The notes under the pieces are model-generated. The model searched no databases, was not told the DNA's origin, and saw only the letters and a program-made list of their open reading frames with translations. A DNA stretch of 64,000 nucleotides from Rhinopomastus cyanomelas (Eukaryota; Chordata; Aves; Bucerotiformes; Rhinopomastidae): positions 1 through 64,000 of the forward strand of contig VXBP01003586.1 of assembly GCA_013400115.1 (NCBI GenBank), given 5' to 3'. The translations under genes were made by a program, and so were the position numbers. Below are positions 11,001 through 21,945 of the stretch, one piece after another; position 1 is the first letter of the stretch; the number at the start of each line of letters is the position of its first letter.

Positions 11001-11391
11001 TCGTGACTATACATGGGGAAGAATTTGGAGCTAACAAAAACCATTACTTGATGGGTAACTCAGAGCTAGGCAGAAATAATAAATTAATATTTGAATCCTA
11101 TCTTATTCAAAATACATTCAATTAAGGCATTCATCCTAATCTAATCCAGACTCTTCTAAATTATTTATGGAATATAACAACATTCTGGATCAGAAAAGTC
11201 ATTTTAAAACACTTTCCCAAAGTGAAACAATGGTGTTACTGGACATCTGACAAAATTCTGCAAAAATTGCTGTTGTCCCATTGCAAACAGAGCCCTTCCT
11301 GCTGAACAGTGATAATGGGAATGTAGGGGCTTTTTTAATCTGTTCAGATTTAAAGTAGCATGACTTTGTTTCCAAATGTTGAAGTTTTAAA

Positions 11392-11413
11392 TACACATAG
11401 ATTAATATGTGTA
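11392..11413. repeat. Small perfect inverted repeat
   Basis: TACACATA (11,392-11,399) and TATGTGTA (11,406-11,413) are perfect 8-base arms around a 6-base loop. The surrounding sequence is AT-rich. It could form a weak hairpin, and nothing else marks it as functional. Confidence 0.6.
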
Positions 11414-13406
11414 ATTATTTACACTTTAACATGTCAATAATATATATTCTAAATCACCTGTAGAAAACTAACAACCAAAAACATCTTTCATTTTTTTTCA
11501 GTGTAATAACTAAATGAATACCTACAATTATTTGCCTGTATTCCTTGTCTACATTTCCCATTTTCAAAAGGGATGGGTACCATAAATCTGAAATGCAGCC
11601 ACAGCATTTACGAAATAAAGAACAAATGCTTTCTAAAGGTGTATGTTAATTATGTTTTTCTATTTCTTTAAGATTTCATGAAAAATACTATATTTAAATA
11701 AGCTTCCTCTTTCTCTTCAAGAGAAGAGCAGATTTAACAAAATTCCCTTTAGTTTGAGGAAGGACAGCACAAGATAATATATATATGTTTAAAAAGTGAA
11801 AAGCAAAACATGTTTCAGCAACTTAAACATCAGAGACACTACAGAAAAAGCCAAAGTATTTTTCCCCTTCAGGGGAAACATATTCTGGGCCAGTTCCACC
11901 AAAATCTATGGAAGTCAGATTATACTAAATGTACAGTATTTAAAGTCTCTGAAACAATCAAAATATTTATCATGAGTCATTAGCATTTTGTTGAAGCCCA
12001 CAAGTGAACTGGCACTGTGGTACAGTTGAGAGCATTTGTCAGAAAATTAGTATAATCATCAATAATCCCTTTAACAAATTGTACTGTACTGAGTAGGAAG
12101 CTTTTTCCCTTCTGTTAGAGTAGCTCCACGTGCCCCGATCAAGTTACAGGAGTCACAGCTCAACACACCCTGGGAGCAATACGTTGGCTATGTTAGTGTA
12201 TTAACTATACATGCCCTCAAGCATCTTTGGAAAATAACAACAGCATGAACGTTCTTTGTTCAACCAATGTCTGTTGCAAGCCAAAGACAGTTTCCCTTAC
12301 AGCTTCATCTTGTTGTGAAGATCTGCTGTCTTTCCACCAAAGCTGGGTAATAGATTAATAATGCTGTGTAATGCCAATCTGATGACAGATGAGAAAAAAC
12401 AGTGTGTGTTCAGAATCAAATAGCATCCCTGGAGACTTCCCATACTGTTCTCAGGGTCATTTGGGATACGCATGGTGATTTCTGCAGCCATTTTCCATCC
12501 ACTTCAGAAAAAGCAGGATTGATAGATGTGAACATTTAACACACTTAAGTTTTTTCTTCTGACCTCTGATATGACGACCTCTGTTCTTTATTATTCTAGT
12601 ATGTGCAGGAACTGTGCATTAACTGAAAACCATTGGTGGTGGCTTAGTTCATGGATGGATTCTGTTCTGTCCTGCTCCAATCTGTTCTACACCCACAAAT
12701 AGCTGAAGACATTCAACACCTTCTACTTCTCACTAATTTACCTCCAAGGAGAAGCTACTCAGTGAGGTATTCAGGAGCTGCCAATACAAGGCTCTAGCTT
12801 TTCCCTGATTTATTCACTTGCTGTAAAGGCGTATCAGGTTTCTAAACACTCCAACGCAGAAAAGAGTTCCAGCAACACAGAAAATAAATTCCATCTCTGA
12901 CCTTTTTAAACTGCTCTTAAAGCATCATTCTGTGAAAGCAAATCTATTTATCTACTCAATATATTCCATTCAATGACTGCAAGACATTAGATAGCATTAA
13001 AATCAGGTCAACGCCAAGAAGAATAAGTAGCAATTTAACCTGAAGAATACAAAGGCATCAAAACACCCAAACATGGCCATAACTGATGTGTTTCCTCTAA
13101 GACTCAATATTCTCAGCAGCAAGTCAATGTTCCTCTTCCAGTCTTTATGAGACGTATCAATGAACACCACTTAAGAGAGAGATATTTCACAGAAGAACAC
13201 GTGGTCATCACGGGCTTTAAAGGTGGCAATGACACAACTGTCATTCATGATATGGCAATGCCACAGAGCTCTGATCACAACCCTAGAGCCACTCGGCTGG
13301 TTATTTTACAAAGAATGGGACACAGACTGAGAAATCACCTAACAGTATATGAAATATACAAACAGTAGATAATGGGACAGAGTCTCAGGGTCACAGTGTC
13401 TCATGT

Positions 13407-15092
13407 AGAATCACAGAGCAGTTTAGGTTGTAAGAGACCACAGAGATCATCTTGTTCCCACCCCCCTGCCATGGGCAGGGACACCTCTCACTAGACCAGG
13501 TTGCTCAGGACTCCCTCCAACCTGGTCTTGAGCACTTCCAGGGAGGAGGCATCCACAGCCTCCCTGAGCAACTAATGCCATTGTCTCACCACCCTCACAG
13601 TGAGGAGTTTCTTCTTAAGATCTAATCTAAATCTCTCCTCTTTTAGCTTGAAACCATTTCCCCTTGTCCTATCACTAGAGTCTCTTATAAAAAGTCCCTC
13701 TCCAGACTTCCTGTAGGCTCTCTTCAGGTAATGTAAGGCTGCTTTAAGGTCTGACTAGAGCCTTCTCCAGTCTGTCCTCACAGGACAGGTGCTCCAGCCC
13801 TCTGATCATTCCTGAGGCCCTCCTCTGGACCTACTCTAACGGTTCAATGCCTTTTTTGTACTGGGGACTCCAGCACTGCAGGTGAGGTCTCACAAGACAA
13901 GCATAGAGGGGCAAAATCAAATCCCTTGACTTGCTGGTGATGCTTCTTTTGATACAGCCCAGGATAGAGTTTGCCTTCTGGGCTGCACTCACAAATTGCT
14001 GGCTCATGTTCAGCTTCCCATCTACCAACACCCCCAAGTCCTTCTCCTCCAGACTGTTCTCAACATATTCACCACCCAGCAGGTATTTGTGCTTCAGGTT
14101 ACCCCAACCCTGATGTAGGACTTTGCACTTGCACTTGATGAACCTGAACAGTTTGCAAGGGCCCAGTTCTCAGGCCTTTTGGGGTCCTTCTGGATGACCT
14201 CCCTTCCTGTCCAGCTTGTGCATTCAGTGCCACTGTCCATGTCACCCACGAAGATGTTGAACAGGACTAGACCCAAAACAGATGCCTGAGAAACATCAGT
14301 CCTAACTGATCTCTATTTGGATATCAAGACATTGATCACAGCTCTGTGAGTCCAGCTATCCAGTCAATGCCTTATCCACTGAGCAGTCCATCTGTCAAAT
14401 CCACAGCTCACTATTTTAGACACAAGGATGTCATGTGGGACAGTGTCAAATGCCTTGCACAAGTTCAGGTAGATGACATCAGTTGCTCTACTCTTATCCA
14501 CCAACACCGTAACCCTGTTGCAGAAGGCCACTAAGTTTCTCAGGCATGACCTGCCCTTAGTAAAGTCATGTTGGCTGTCACCAAACACCTTCCTTGTGCC
14601 TTAGCACAGCTTCCAGGAGGATCTGCTCCATGACCTTGCCAGGCACATAGGTGAGACTGACTGGCTGTAGTCCCCTGGGTCATCTTTTTTTCCTTTTGCA
14701 AAAATGGGAGTTATGTTTCCCCTTTTCCCATTGTTGGGAACTTTACCGGACTGCCATGATTTCTCGGATATGATGGATGATGCCACAGCAACTTCATCCC
14801 TAAGGACCCACTGTTGGATCCATCAGGTCCCATGGACTGGACTTGTAAACCTTCAGGTTCTTTGTACAGTCAAGAAACTGATCTGCCCCTACCACAGGTG
14901 TTTTTTCTTTCTCATGGTCCCAGCCTTTAACATTATTTGAATGCTTTCTACTGAAGAGTGAGGTAAAAAGGTCATTGATTACCTCTGTCTTCTCCATATC
15001 CTGGCTAACCAGGTCACCTGTTTCCTTCCTTTTTTCACTGATACGCCTACAGAAGCTTTTCTTGTTGCCCTTGAGGTCCCTGTGCTTTGGTT
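13407..15092 (-). mobile_element. CR1 LINE, 1.7 kb, 5'-truncated, with 3' end
   Basis: This is the longest CR1 in the window. On the minus strand it runs from the linker region (AAGAAAAGCTTCTGTAGGCG near 15,050) through the reverse transcriptase and C-terminal region to a degenerate 3' end at about 13,407 (GTAGAATCACAGAGCAG in plus reading). Its 3' end (CATCTTGTTCCCACCCCCCTGC) differs from the GATTGGACTAG type, so this is another subfamily. Many stops and frameshifts mark it as old. A second CR1 in the same orientation follows after only 190 bp. Confidence 0.92.
13831..15092 (-). pseudogene. CR1 ORF2 reverse transcriptase remnant, catalytic sites lost
   Basis: Readable minus-strand pieces in order: KTEVINDLFTSLFS (about 14,960), SGKVPNNGKRGNITPIF then GKKDDPGDY (14,690-14,760), DSQHDFTKGRSCLRNLVAF (14,525-14,580), YLNLCKAFDTVPHDILVSK (14,410-14,470), VLFNIFVGDMDSG (14,225-14,270) and GVLVDGKLNMSQQFV with PLYACLVRPHL (13,850-14,035). 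In motif A the catalytic Asp is Asn (codon 14,463-14,465). The FADD box expected after GTECT is gone: the sequence jumps straight to SWTGREVIQ at about 14,217. Both defects would abolish polymerase activity. A stop follows at 13,828-13,830, beyond which QRRASGMIRGLEHLS-type residues are still readable. Confidence 0.87.
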
Positions 15093-15281
15093 ATATATTT
15101 AAGAATTTGAGTCCATACAGTCAATTAATTGATTGGCTTGCTCACAACACCAAACATGTCTTTTAATGTAGTTCCTCCCATGCAGCTGGCGTGTCCGTGT
15201 GTACATCTAGGTAAGCAGGGATGCCACAGAGAACAGCTGCACCAAAGACCTTAATCAGTGACATTGTGTCTCCAGGCAGGT

Positions 15282-15635
15282 TCACAGAATCAGAGAATCA
15301 TTTGGGATTGGAAGGGACTTTGAAAGATCATCCAGTCCAATCCCCCTAACACAGCAGGATCACCCAGATCAAGTCACACAGGAACATATCCAGGCAGGTT
15401 TTAAACATCTCCAGTGATCTCCACAACCCCCCGCCCCGGGCAGCCTGTTCCAGTGCTCCATCACTCTCACTGGGAAGAAGATCCTTCTGATATTTATATG
15501 GAACCTCCTATGTTCCAGCTTGCACCCACTGCCCCTCATACTATCACTGGATGACATTGAAAAGAGCCTGGCTCCATCCTCCTGACACCCACCCTTCACA
15601 TATTTATAGACATTAATAGGGTCACCCCTCAGTCC
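15282..15635 (-). mobile_element. CR1 LINE 3' end with ORF2 C-terminal stub
   Basis: In plus reading it opens with octamers (TCACAGAATCAGAGAATC), GGATTGGAAGGGACTTTGAA and CCAATCCCCCTAACACAGCA. On the minus strand about 15,430-15,635 codes for LRGDPINVYKYVKGGCQEDG, ARLFSMSSSD, CKLEHRRFHINIRR and FFPVRVMEHWNRLP, the CR1 ORF2 C-terminal domain. Near 15,420 the frame shifts within the stretch that normally continues as VVESPSLE. Homology ends abruptly after GGGTCACCCCTCAGTC, the 5' truncation. It is the same subfamily type as the copy at 29,464. Confidence 0.93.
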
Positions 15636-15904
15636 AATCAAGATGTCTAAACCACATAAGATATGCCATACTTTTCCCTTTCCCCACCTGATCTGTAAAC
15701 ATACATATTTCATATGGACATCCCATTACAATATGTGCAGATATTATTTGCTATTTCAGTAGAAAATCCTCTATCACGAGAACTATCACTCTGCCTGTCA
15801 ATGCTGAAAACCTCCCGAGCCAAAGCATAAGGTCTACATTACATGCTGAAGAACTAATGACACTTGTTGGTAGCTCAAGCAGACCGAAGCTACTGGTGAA
15901 CAAA

Positions 15905-16110
15905 GCACTGTGGCAAGAAACGCAAGGTCCTCTTGGAGGCGAGACACACCGAGTTGTGTGCGTTTAGTTGGGCTACTACGGAACGCGAAGCGCAGGTCCG
16001 CACTATACAGACATCTACCAGTGCCCTCTACTGGCTGTCATTAGAAAAAAATGAACAGCAATCGCGAAGAGATTGAGTCGGACCTCTTCTCACGTAGAGG
16101 TTTGTCATTT
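15905..16110. promoter_or_regulatory. CpG cluster surrounding a CTCF-like site
   Basis: About 13 CpGs occur in roughly 200 bp (for example GGAGGCGAG, CACCGAG, GGAACGCGAAGCGCAGGTCC, AATCGCGAAG, GTCGGACC), while the flanks have almost none. A full CTCF core match lies inside at 16,019-16,034. The local retention of CpG is consistent with a protected, unmethylated regulatory or insulator element. That reading is inference from composition plus motif. Confidence 0.4.
16019..16034 (-). promoter_or_regulatory. CTCF-like binding motif
   Basis: The minus strand reads CCAGTAGAGGGCACTG, which agrees at every position with the vertebrate CTCF core CCASYAGRKGGCRS plus YR. With equal base frequencies about 0.03 matches to the 14-base core would be expected in 64 kb on both strands. 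The CpG-rich setting adds some weight. CTCF sets chromatin loop and domain boundaries, and here the motif points towards lower coordinates. Binding cannot be shown from sequence. Confidence 0.55.
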
Positions 16111-16591
16111 TAATATTTAAGAACTTAGATAAAGTTCTTCATGGAGAATGTCTGCGGTAATCCAGTGAGGCACACATCAGCTCGTGACTGACCACAGGTT
16201 CGTACTCTTCTGGGTGAGCACTGTGCTTCTAAATCTAACCAATGCCACGCCGGCTCTGTTTTCAGCAAATGCATAGCTACTTCCCTGTGGCATTTTTCTT
16301 GGACATCAGTATAATGCCAGTAATGAAAACCAACACCAGGGAGGCAGTTCGGTCTAACTGCCAGGAAAATATGTCCTGGAGCCTATTCTCTCAGTGCCCA
16401 TCTCACCAGGTGACCTGCTGCTGTGCAGTAAGTATGTGTATTACAGGAGCTTCTGGAGACCTCGGGACCAGGGCAGGGGCACTACTGTGGTGTGTGCTGT
16501 GAACAAAAAAGCTTGGTTTTCCTAGATAACCAGATAACAAAGAAAAATTAAATAAATATGTTGTAATACAGAGCCAGAAGTACTACATCAT

Positions 16592-16650
16592 CAGTCTGTG
16601 CTCCAGTTGCCCCATCTGAAAAGCGCTTTGTGATGTTCGCATGAAAGATG
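16592..16650 (+). repeat. Probable ancient MIR/L2-type SINE fragment with internal deletion
   Basis: TCTGTGCTCCAGTTGCCCCA followed by TCTG resembles the MIR core segment CTGTGCCTCAGTTTCCYCATCTG. It is joined directly to AAAAGCGCTTTGTGATGTTC and GCATGAAAGA, which resembles the 3' tail AAAGCGCTTTGAGATCCTTGGATGAAA shared by L2-mobilised SINEs of amniotes. The middle (AATGGGGATAAT... region) is missing. Two independent matches in the right order make this more credible than the other old fragments in the window. Confidence 0.5.
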
Positions 16651-17864
16651 AGCAAGGCTTTTTAAATACGGGTGTCACTTTAGAGGTTCAGGGTGGCTCA
16701 TTTTCCCACATCAGGTTTTTCCACTGGAACAGGTAAGACTGAAACTTCCTATGCCTCTGTGATGACAAGATACAGACCTGTGCAATGCATTAATTAAGTG
16801 TTTGCTTTACAACTAGCAGTACCAAAAACATCTGATATCATCATCCTTTGTATTTTGCTCATCCATATTTCCAAACCATTATTTATATGTGAGATTTGGG
16901 GACAAGGCTTCCACACAAGGAAGGCACTAAAGAGATGCCCATTAAGCTGACAGGACAGTGAAAACATCAGAAGTTTTAAAAATAACTTTTAAAAAAATTA
17001 CAGCAGGCTTTCTTTCTTTTGATTTCAACCCCTGCAGCAGCTGCTTTCTAGGCAAGTGTGGTCACAGTTCCCTTCTCTTGCCTGCAGACACTCAAAACCA
17101 AGTTTAACATAAAAATTCAATCCTCAGTATCAGGCTGTCATCACACTAAAATGAAACTGCTCATTTTTAACCAAAGGAAGTTTTTTTATGACTCGTTCCC
17201 CCAATAAAGCCATCATCTCATGCTAACGAGGTGCTGTGAGATAGCTCGCATGGTCATGCCGGAGCACTCCTCCTCCGGCTGAGCAGGAGGAACCTGAGGA
17301 GGCTCCAGCCCAGCTCGACCTGCCGGTTCCCTCATACACAGGGACAAGTTACCTCCTCCTGACCCTGTTCTTTGAGCAAAATAGTCTTTCCACTGGAATG
17401 AAGGGCTAAGGGCAAACATGCCCTGAGGAAGTAAGAAGAGCTGTTCTAAACAGTAGGCTCTGTCTCTGTCTTGCCCCGATATTCTTAATTCCAGTTCTCA
17501 AAAGCTGCGTCACTGCCAAACCTCAACATTTCAGCTTCCACATCACTAATATTCAAATGAAGGGGCTTGTGGCTTTTGTTTAATTAAACATGTGAACTAG
17601 TTACACTTTAAGCTAAATTTTAATTTGACACTTATTTGCAGTTTGTTAAAATGTTGCTAAACACAAGATGAAAAAACTGCTGTAGTTTAATGCTTTTTTA
17701 AAAAACAAATTCTCTCAACAACATTCCTAAACAGTAATTAGATCTGAAAAGAATGAAATTCTACCATCATCAAAACCACTAAGAATAGAATTAAGGGGAG
17801 AATCACAGGTCTGTTTTTTTTTTAGCTGGTGGCGCTCACTGCAGAAGACTGCATCTTCTGCAAA

Positions 17865-17891
17865 ACGTGTGCGTGTGTGCATGCACACATA
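17865..17891. repeat. 27 bp alternating purine-pyrimidine tract with 16 bp palindrome
   Basis: From 17,865 to 17,891 every base alternates between purine and pyrimidine (ACGTGTGCGTGTGTGC then ATGCACACATA). Positions 17,874-17,889 form a perfect 16 bp palindrome, TGTGTGCATGCACACA. Such GT/GC tracts can adopt left-handed Z-DNA, and the palindrome a small cruciform, under negative supercoiling. It is probably a degenerate (TG)n microsatellite. Confidence 0.7.
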
Positions 17892-19129
17892 ACAAAATGA
17901 TTCAAGAGAACAGAGCCATACCCAGCTAGGACAAATCTAATGACTGTTGCAAAGATAATGTTATTTAAAAAATAGAATACTTGGATGTGATGTAGTAGAA
18001 AACACAAAATATGGCAACAGGCTTTCATAGCCCTTGTAGCTGTTTCCCATGTGCTACTTTGGCACAGCCTGCATCTTGTCTGTCCCTATGAGCTCAGCAG
18101 TAGCCACCAAAATCCTCGCAAAGGGCTACCATCATGGTAGTCTATGTGCCATCCACACATAGCACAGCTGGAAGATAAGACTCAAAGATTTCACTGAGAG
18201 ATATGAAGGTCTAGTATAGACACATCCCATTTTTTCCAAGGTAAGAGCCACACCAACGAGGAAGATAATCTACATAGCTTGATAGACTATGTCTAATAAT
18301 AATCCACAAGAAACGCTGCTGCCTTGTCCACTGTTCAGTTGCAGAACTGCTGAGCTTGAATTTTGTCGTTCCAACAACCACACAGGAAATAGGACAGGTA
18401 TAAAATGCTGTAAGCCTGGGCTGAAGGGTTGCTGCTGTAAAGGCAAGGCTCCTTAAAAATGCCCCTGCCCATCCTCTTGCAAGACTGAGTCCATAATTTG
18501 TACAGGTCTAAAATACTGCTTTGATCAAACAACATGCCCTGGAGACATCTTCTCTCAAATAGGCATGTTGAACTGCTTAAACCTGACCTGCATGTGACTG
18601 CAAAAATGCACCTGAGAACTACTGATTTATGAAGCTAACTGAAGAACTACTTCACTTCTAATACAAGAGGCAACCTCAACTCTAGATATATGCACTCTGA
18701 GGAAACTGTTCTCAAGTAGGTAAGTATCTCACACACACCTCTTCTAGCCCAACAGTTCGTGGTCCCTACTGTCCCTGATTTTATTTGGGAACCAAATTTG
18801 CAACATGTAAACTTCCGTATAACTTTATACCCCTGAGGTGTTCCACACTACTTATGGGAAACAGCAAATTGAGCTGGGTGACATGCGACCATCATGCTCG
18901 GCGTGCGTTTAAAAATGGCAAGATCAGCAGCTAGCGAACCCTAATGCCGACTAGGACAATGAATCCCCCTCTATCACCTAATGAAGGTCAACCAACTCGG
19001 GTTCTGTGGGACTGAGGATGGTAGCAAGTTTTTAGACACAGACATTTGTGTGATGTCTAATACAGAGCCTACACTTTGAGCTTGTTAATACACGTGTCCT
19101 TGTAAAATCCCTGTGAAATATAAAAGTGG

Positions 19130-19200
19130 TGTTATCCTGATTTTTCACAGATGGAAAATGGAGACACAGAGAAATTAAAGGGGAGAGGCTGTCTCTAGGG
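19130..19200 (-). repeat. Probable ancient MIR/L2-like fragment
   Basis: The plus strand reads TTATCCTGATTTTTCACAGA, TGGAAAATGGAGACACAGAG and AAATTAA, closely following the reverse complement of the MIR core (TTATCCCCATTTTACAGATGAGGAAACTGAGGCACAGAGAGGTTAA). Order and spacing are right for more than 45 bp, after which similarity fades. This is among the clearer ancient SINE remnants here. Confidence 0.5.
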
Positions 19201-19989
19201 TAAGCGTGACGCAAAACAGCCAAATCTTTATAGGTCAAAACTGCCACTTTGAATTGCACCTAGCAACAGATGGGAAGCCAGATTCATTCCATTATGTGTC
19301 CTTTTCAGTACAGAGCCAGAAAATAACCAGAGTAAAAAATACGCCTTATTTTTGCTATTATTGTTTTGTAAGGCACTGCTAGAACAGAATGTGCTGTGGA
19401 GGAGATGGAGGGGAAATGGCGATTATTGCAAGGGTAACATTTACCTACAGATCTTGTAATCAAGAGGTGCTTTTTGCACCAGTTTATTCCCAGCAGCTCT
19501 GAAATCTCCCAGATGAGTAAAGACATTTGGTCTCCAGCCCAGTGTTCATTCAAAGGCAGTATAAACAGAAAGCCAGCAAAAAGGGAAAATCATGCTTATC
19601 AGGCTGTCGCTGCTCTATCTCTTGCTGCCGTCCACATTTTGCGGGACACATGAAAAGTAAAATAAGTACCCAGTTACTTTTTCCTTATCATCTGAAATAC
19701 TTCACACAAAAATAAAGGCATCCACTGAGGGTTTTCTCTTTTTAGTTCTGTCTGCTGCTGACAGAAGGAGTGCTTAGAATTAGACAGAGAAGATAAAATG
19801 GTTTTAAATATGTATATATTTAAGAGGTTATCTCAAAGGAGAAAATATTTTTCTGCTGTGCTTGGCTGATATCTTAGTCCTGCTTTAAACATTTATCTGA
19901 TGAAATCATTACATTCCTCAAAAGAGATGGTTCATGAATCCTCTGAGTTTTATAGCTAACAAATAATTAAATAGCCCAAACTCTGCACT

Positions 19990-20036
19990 TTTAGCAGTAA
20001 AGTGTCTGACTCATGATGCCTGGTTTGAAACCCAGC
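19990..20036 (+). repeat. Possible tRNA-derived SINE head (B-box-like)
   Basis: GGTTTGAAACC at 20,022-20,032 matches the RNA polymerase III B-box consensus GGTTYGANNCC. It is preceded at about 19,991 by TTAGCAGTAAAGTG, a weak A-box-like stretch, at tRNA-like spacing. The flanks do not fold into a tRNA cloverleaf that I can see, so a decayed tRNA-derived SINE head is likelier than a tRNA gene. Chance is also possible. Confidence 0.22.
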
Positions 20037-20293
20037 AAGTTCAGTAGACTACCACCAGCCAGGCTGGGGTAAGGCACTCTCGTGTGGAGACAGCAGGATG
20101 GGCTTTCGGCCAGGTACTTCGGCTCAGGAATCCCACACCACTTCAGCCAGCCCCTGCAAGCAATGTACAGGCAAATTCATCATGGAGCTCTGCTGAGAGC
20201 CAGGACAAGAGGCATTAACACTAGAGAAATTACAGTAAGAAGAGTAAAGAGCAATGGCTTTTCTTTGAGATCATCCAGTGTTATGAACCTTGG

Positions 20294-20491
20294 GAATCAC
20301 AGAACATCAGGGATTGGAAGGGACCTCGAAAGATCATCTAGTCCAATCCCCCTGCCACAGCAGGATCACCTACACCAAGTCACACAGGAACACATCCAGG
20401 CGGGTTTTAAATGTCTCCAGAGAAGGGGACTCCACAACCCGCCCAGGCAGCCCATTCCAACACTCTGTCACCTTCACTGTGAAGAAGTTCG
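20294..20491 (-). mobile_element. CR1 LINE 3' end, 5'-truncated
   Basis: The plus strand reads GAATCACAGAACATCAGGGA, then TTGGAAGGGACCTCGAAAGA and CATCTAGTCCAATCCCCCTG. The minus strand at about 20,370-20,500 encodes FFTVKVTECWNGLPGRVVES, PSLETFKTRLDVFLCDLV, an almost unbroken ORF2 C-terminus, so it is moderately young. It pairs with the 4,368 copy as one subfamily (shared CTGCCACAGCAGGATCACCT). Homology stops after GAAGAAGTTCGC near 20,491. Confidence 0.93.
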
Positions 20492-21665
20492 CATCAGTTT
20501 TCCACGGTACCACTTTGCCATCACAGTGTAAAAGAGGTGACTGGTGCAACAGCTGCAACTTCAGCTACATGTGAGAACATAATTCTAGGTGCATGCTGTC
20601 TTCACAGTGAAAATGATGCCTTCTATCTTAGGCTCCAACTAATCCTGCTTTTAACAGAACAAGAGAAACCTAAACAATCTGCAAGCTGATCTGACGAGAC
20701 AGAAGTTTGGGCATCGCTCAGAAACTGACGGAAGGAGGGAAGGATCCTGAACTAGATTAATTTAAGTAAAAATAACCCACTAGTGTGCAACTGATGAAGG
20801 TGAGCACTAGTGAGTGCCATGAAAATTAAAAAGGCTTGAAGTCAAGGATCACAGATTATCTCACATGGCAGAACGTGTATTTGTCTGCTCTAGGAGGAGC
20901 TTGGTCAGATCTGTACATCCAGTTCAATTTCCTAACAGGAACTACAGAGAACCCTACAAATTAATTACAAAATATTACCAAAAATGTAGCTCCAAGGAGA
21001 CGATAGGTATCACAGGTATCAAAATCTCTTATATTTAACATCAGTTCAGTGTAGCAGCCAGAAAGGGATCTGCAGGAAATCACAGAAGAGAAATTGGGGA
21101 AAATTTACAGTATCGAGACTTGTCAAGTGGCCAACCCAACTCTGCTACTTCTCACCATGTGGGAATGACAGCACCCAATCATATGTCTTTGCCTTACTTC
21201 TCTAAGTGTGACAGTGACAGCAATCTGAGGGATGGAGAGGTGGAGAAGGAATAGCAGTGCCTCTGAGGTTGAGAGAAGGTCTATGAAGAGCAACTCAAAC
21301 CCTGAACACTACAAGAGTAGTAACAATCCTACTTGTAACTGAAGAGTTAACCAGTCAGTACAAAAAGGAGAAATTCTGTATTCTGCACTTTAGACACACC
21401 AACAACATTCTGTCAACCTGAAGACCAACAATTATTAAGAAGAAAAGCTACAACGGTCGGCATTACTAATATCCAAGCTGCACTTGTTCCAAAACCATCC
21501 AGTTTTCTTACTGCAAAATGTTTGTTATATAGGAGATATGCAGTGTGGCAACAGCACAAGAGTGGAGTTTGGATTCCTCTTCAGGAAGGATTGTTACTGA
21601 CCAGGAAGGGTGGGTTATGCATAGCTCCGATCCTGCTTGGAAGCAGTGAGGAATGGACAATACAG
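20492..21665. other. Unassigned non-coding sequence
   Basis: Unique sequence between two CR1s. I see no gene, no microsatellite and no older repeat in it. Confidence 0.5.
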
Positions 21666-21945
21666 GTCACAGAACCACAGAGCATTTTTCCTTGGAAGAG
21701 ACCCTTAAGATCATCTAGTCCAACCTGTGGCCCAGTACTACCACGTTACCACTAAGCACTAGGTCCACACATCATTGAAATACGACCAAGGATGGTGACT
21801 CCACCACTGCTCTGGGCAGCCTGTTCCAATGTTTGTTAACCCTTTTGGTGAGGAAATTCTTCCTAACATCCAGCCTAAACCTCCCTTGACACAGCTTGCA
21901 ATCATCTCCTCTGCTCCTATTACTAACCACCAGGGAGAATAGGCC
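21666..21945 (-). mobile_element. CR1 LINE 3' end, divergent subfamily
   Basis: The plus strand reads GTCACAGAACCACAGAGCAT, then TTGGAAGAGACCCTTAAGAT and CATCTAGTCCAACCTGTGGC. Inside, GGGCAGCCTGTTCCAATG, TGAGGAAATTCTTCCTAACA and TCCAGCCTAAACCTCCCTTG are classic CR1 C-terminal and 3' UTR segments. The TCCAACC tail and CCTAACATCCAGCCTAAAC place it in a different branch from the TCCAATCCC copies. Homology ends at about 21,945. Confidence 0.9.

Larger units (their letters stand above)
9021..13406. other. Unassigned non-coding sequence, 4.4 kb
   Basis: AT-rich sequence without recognisable genes or interspersed repeats. Short frames at 9,453-9,644, 10,069-10,281, 12,297-12,491 and 13,147-13,368 match nothing known and look random. 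A possible conserved regulatory stretch (10,840-11,000) and a small inverted repeat (11,392-11,413) are listed separately. Confidence 0.5.
15636..20293. other. Unassigned non-coding sequence, 4.7 kb, with several small features
   Basis: No gene is recognised. Frames at 16,242-16,502 (+, 86 codons) and 17,213-17,419 (-, 68 codons) resemble no family. A CpG cluster with a CTCF-like site, three possible ancient SINE fragments and an alternating purine-pyrimidine tract are listed separately. Confidence 0.5.

Noticed and set aside
20082..20574. 149- and 94-codon plus-strand frames
   Set aside because: Both run antisense through the CR1 at 20,294-20,491.
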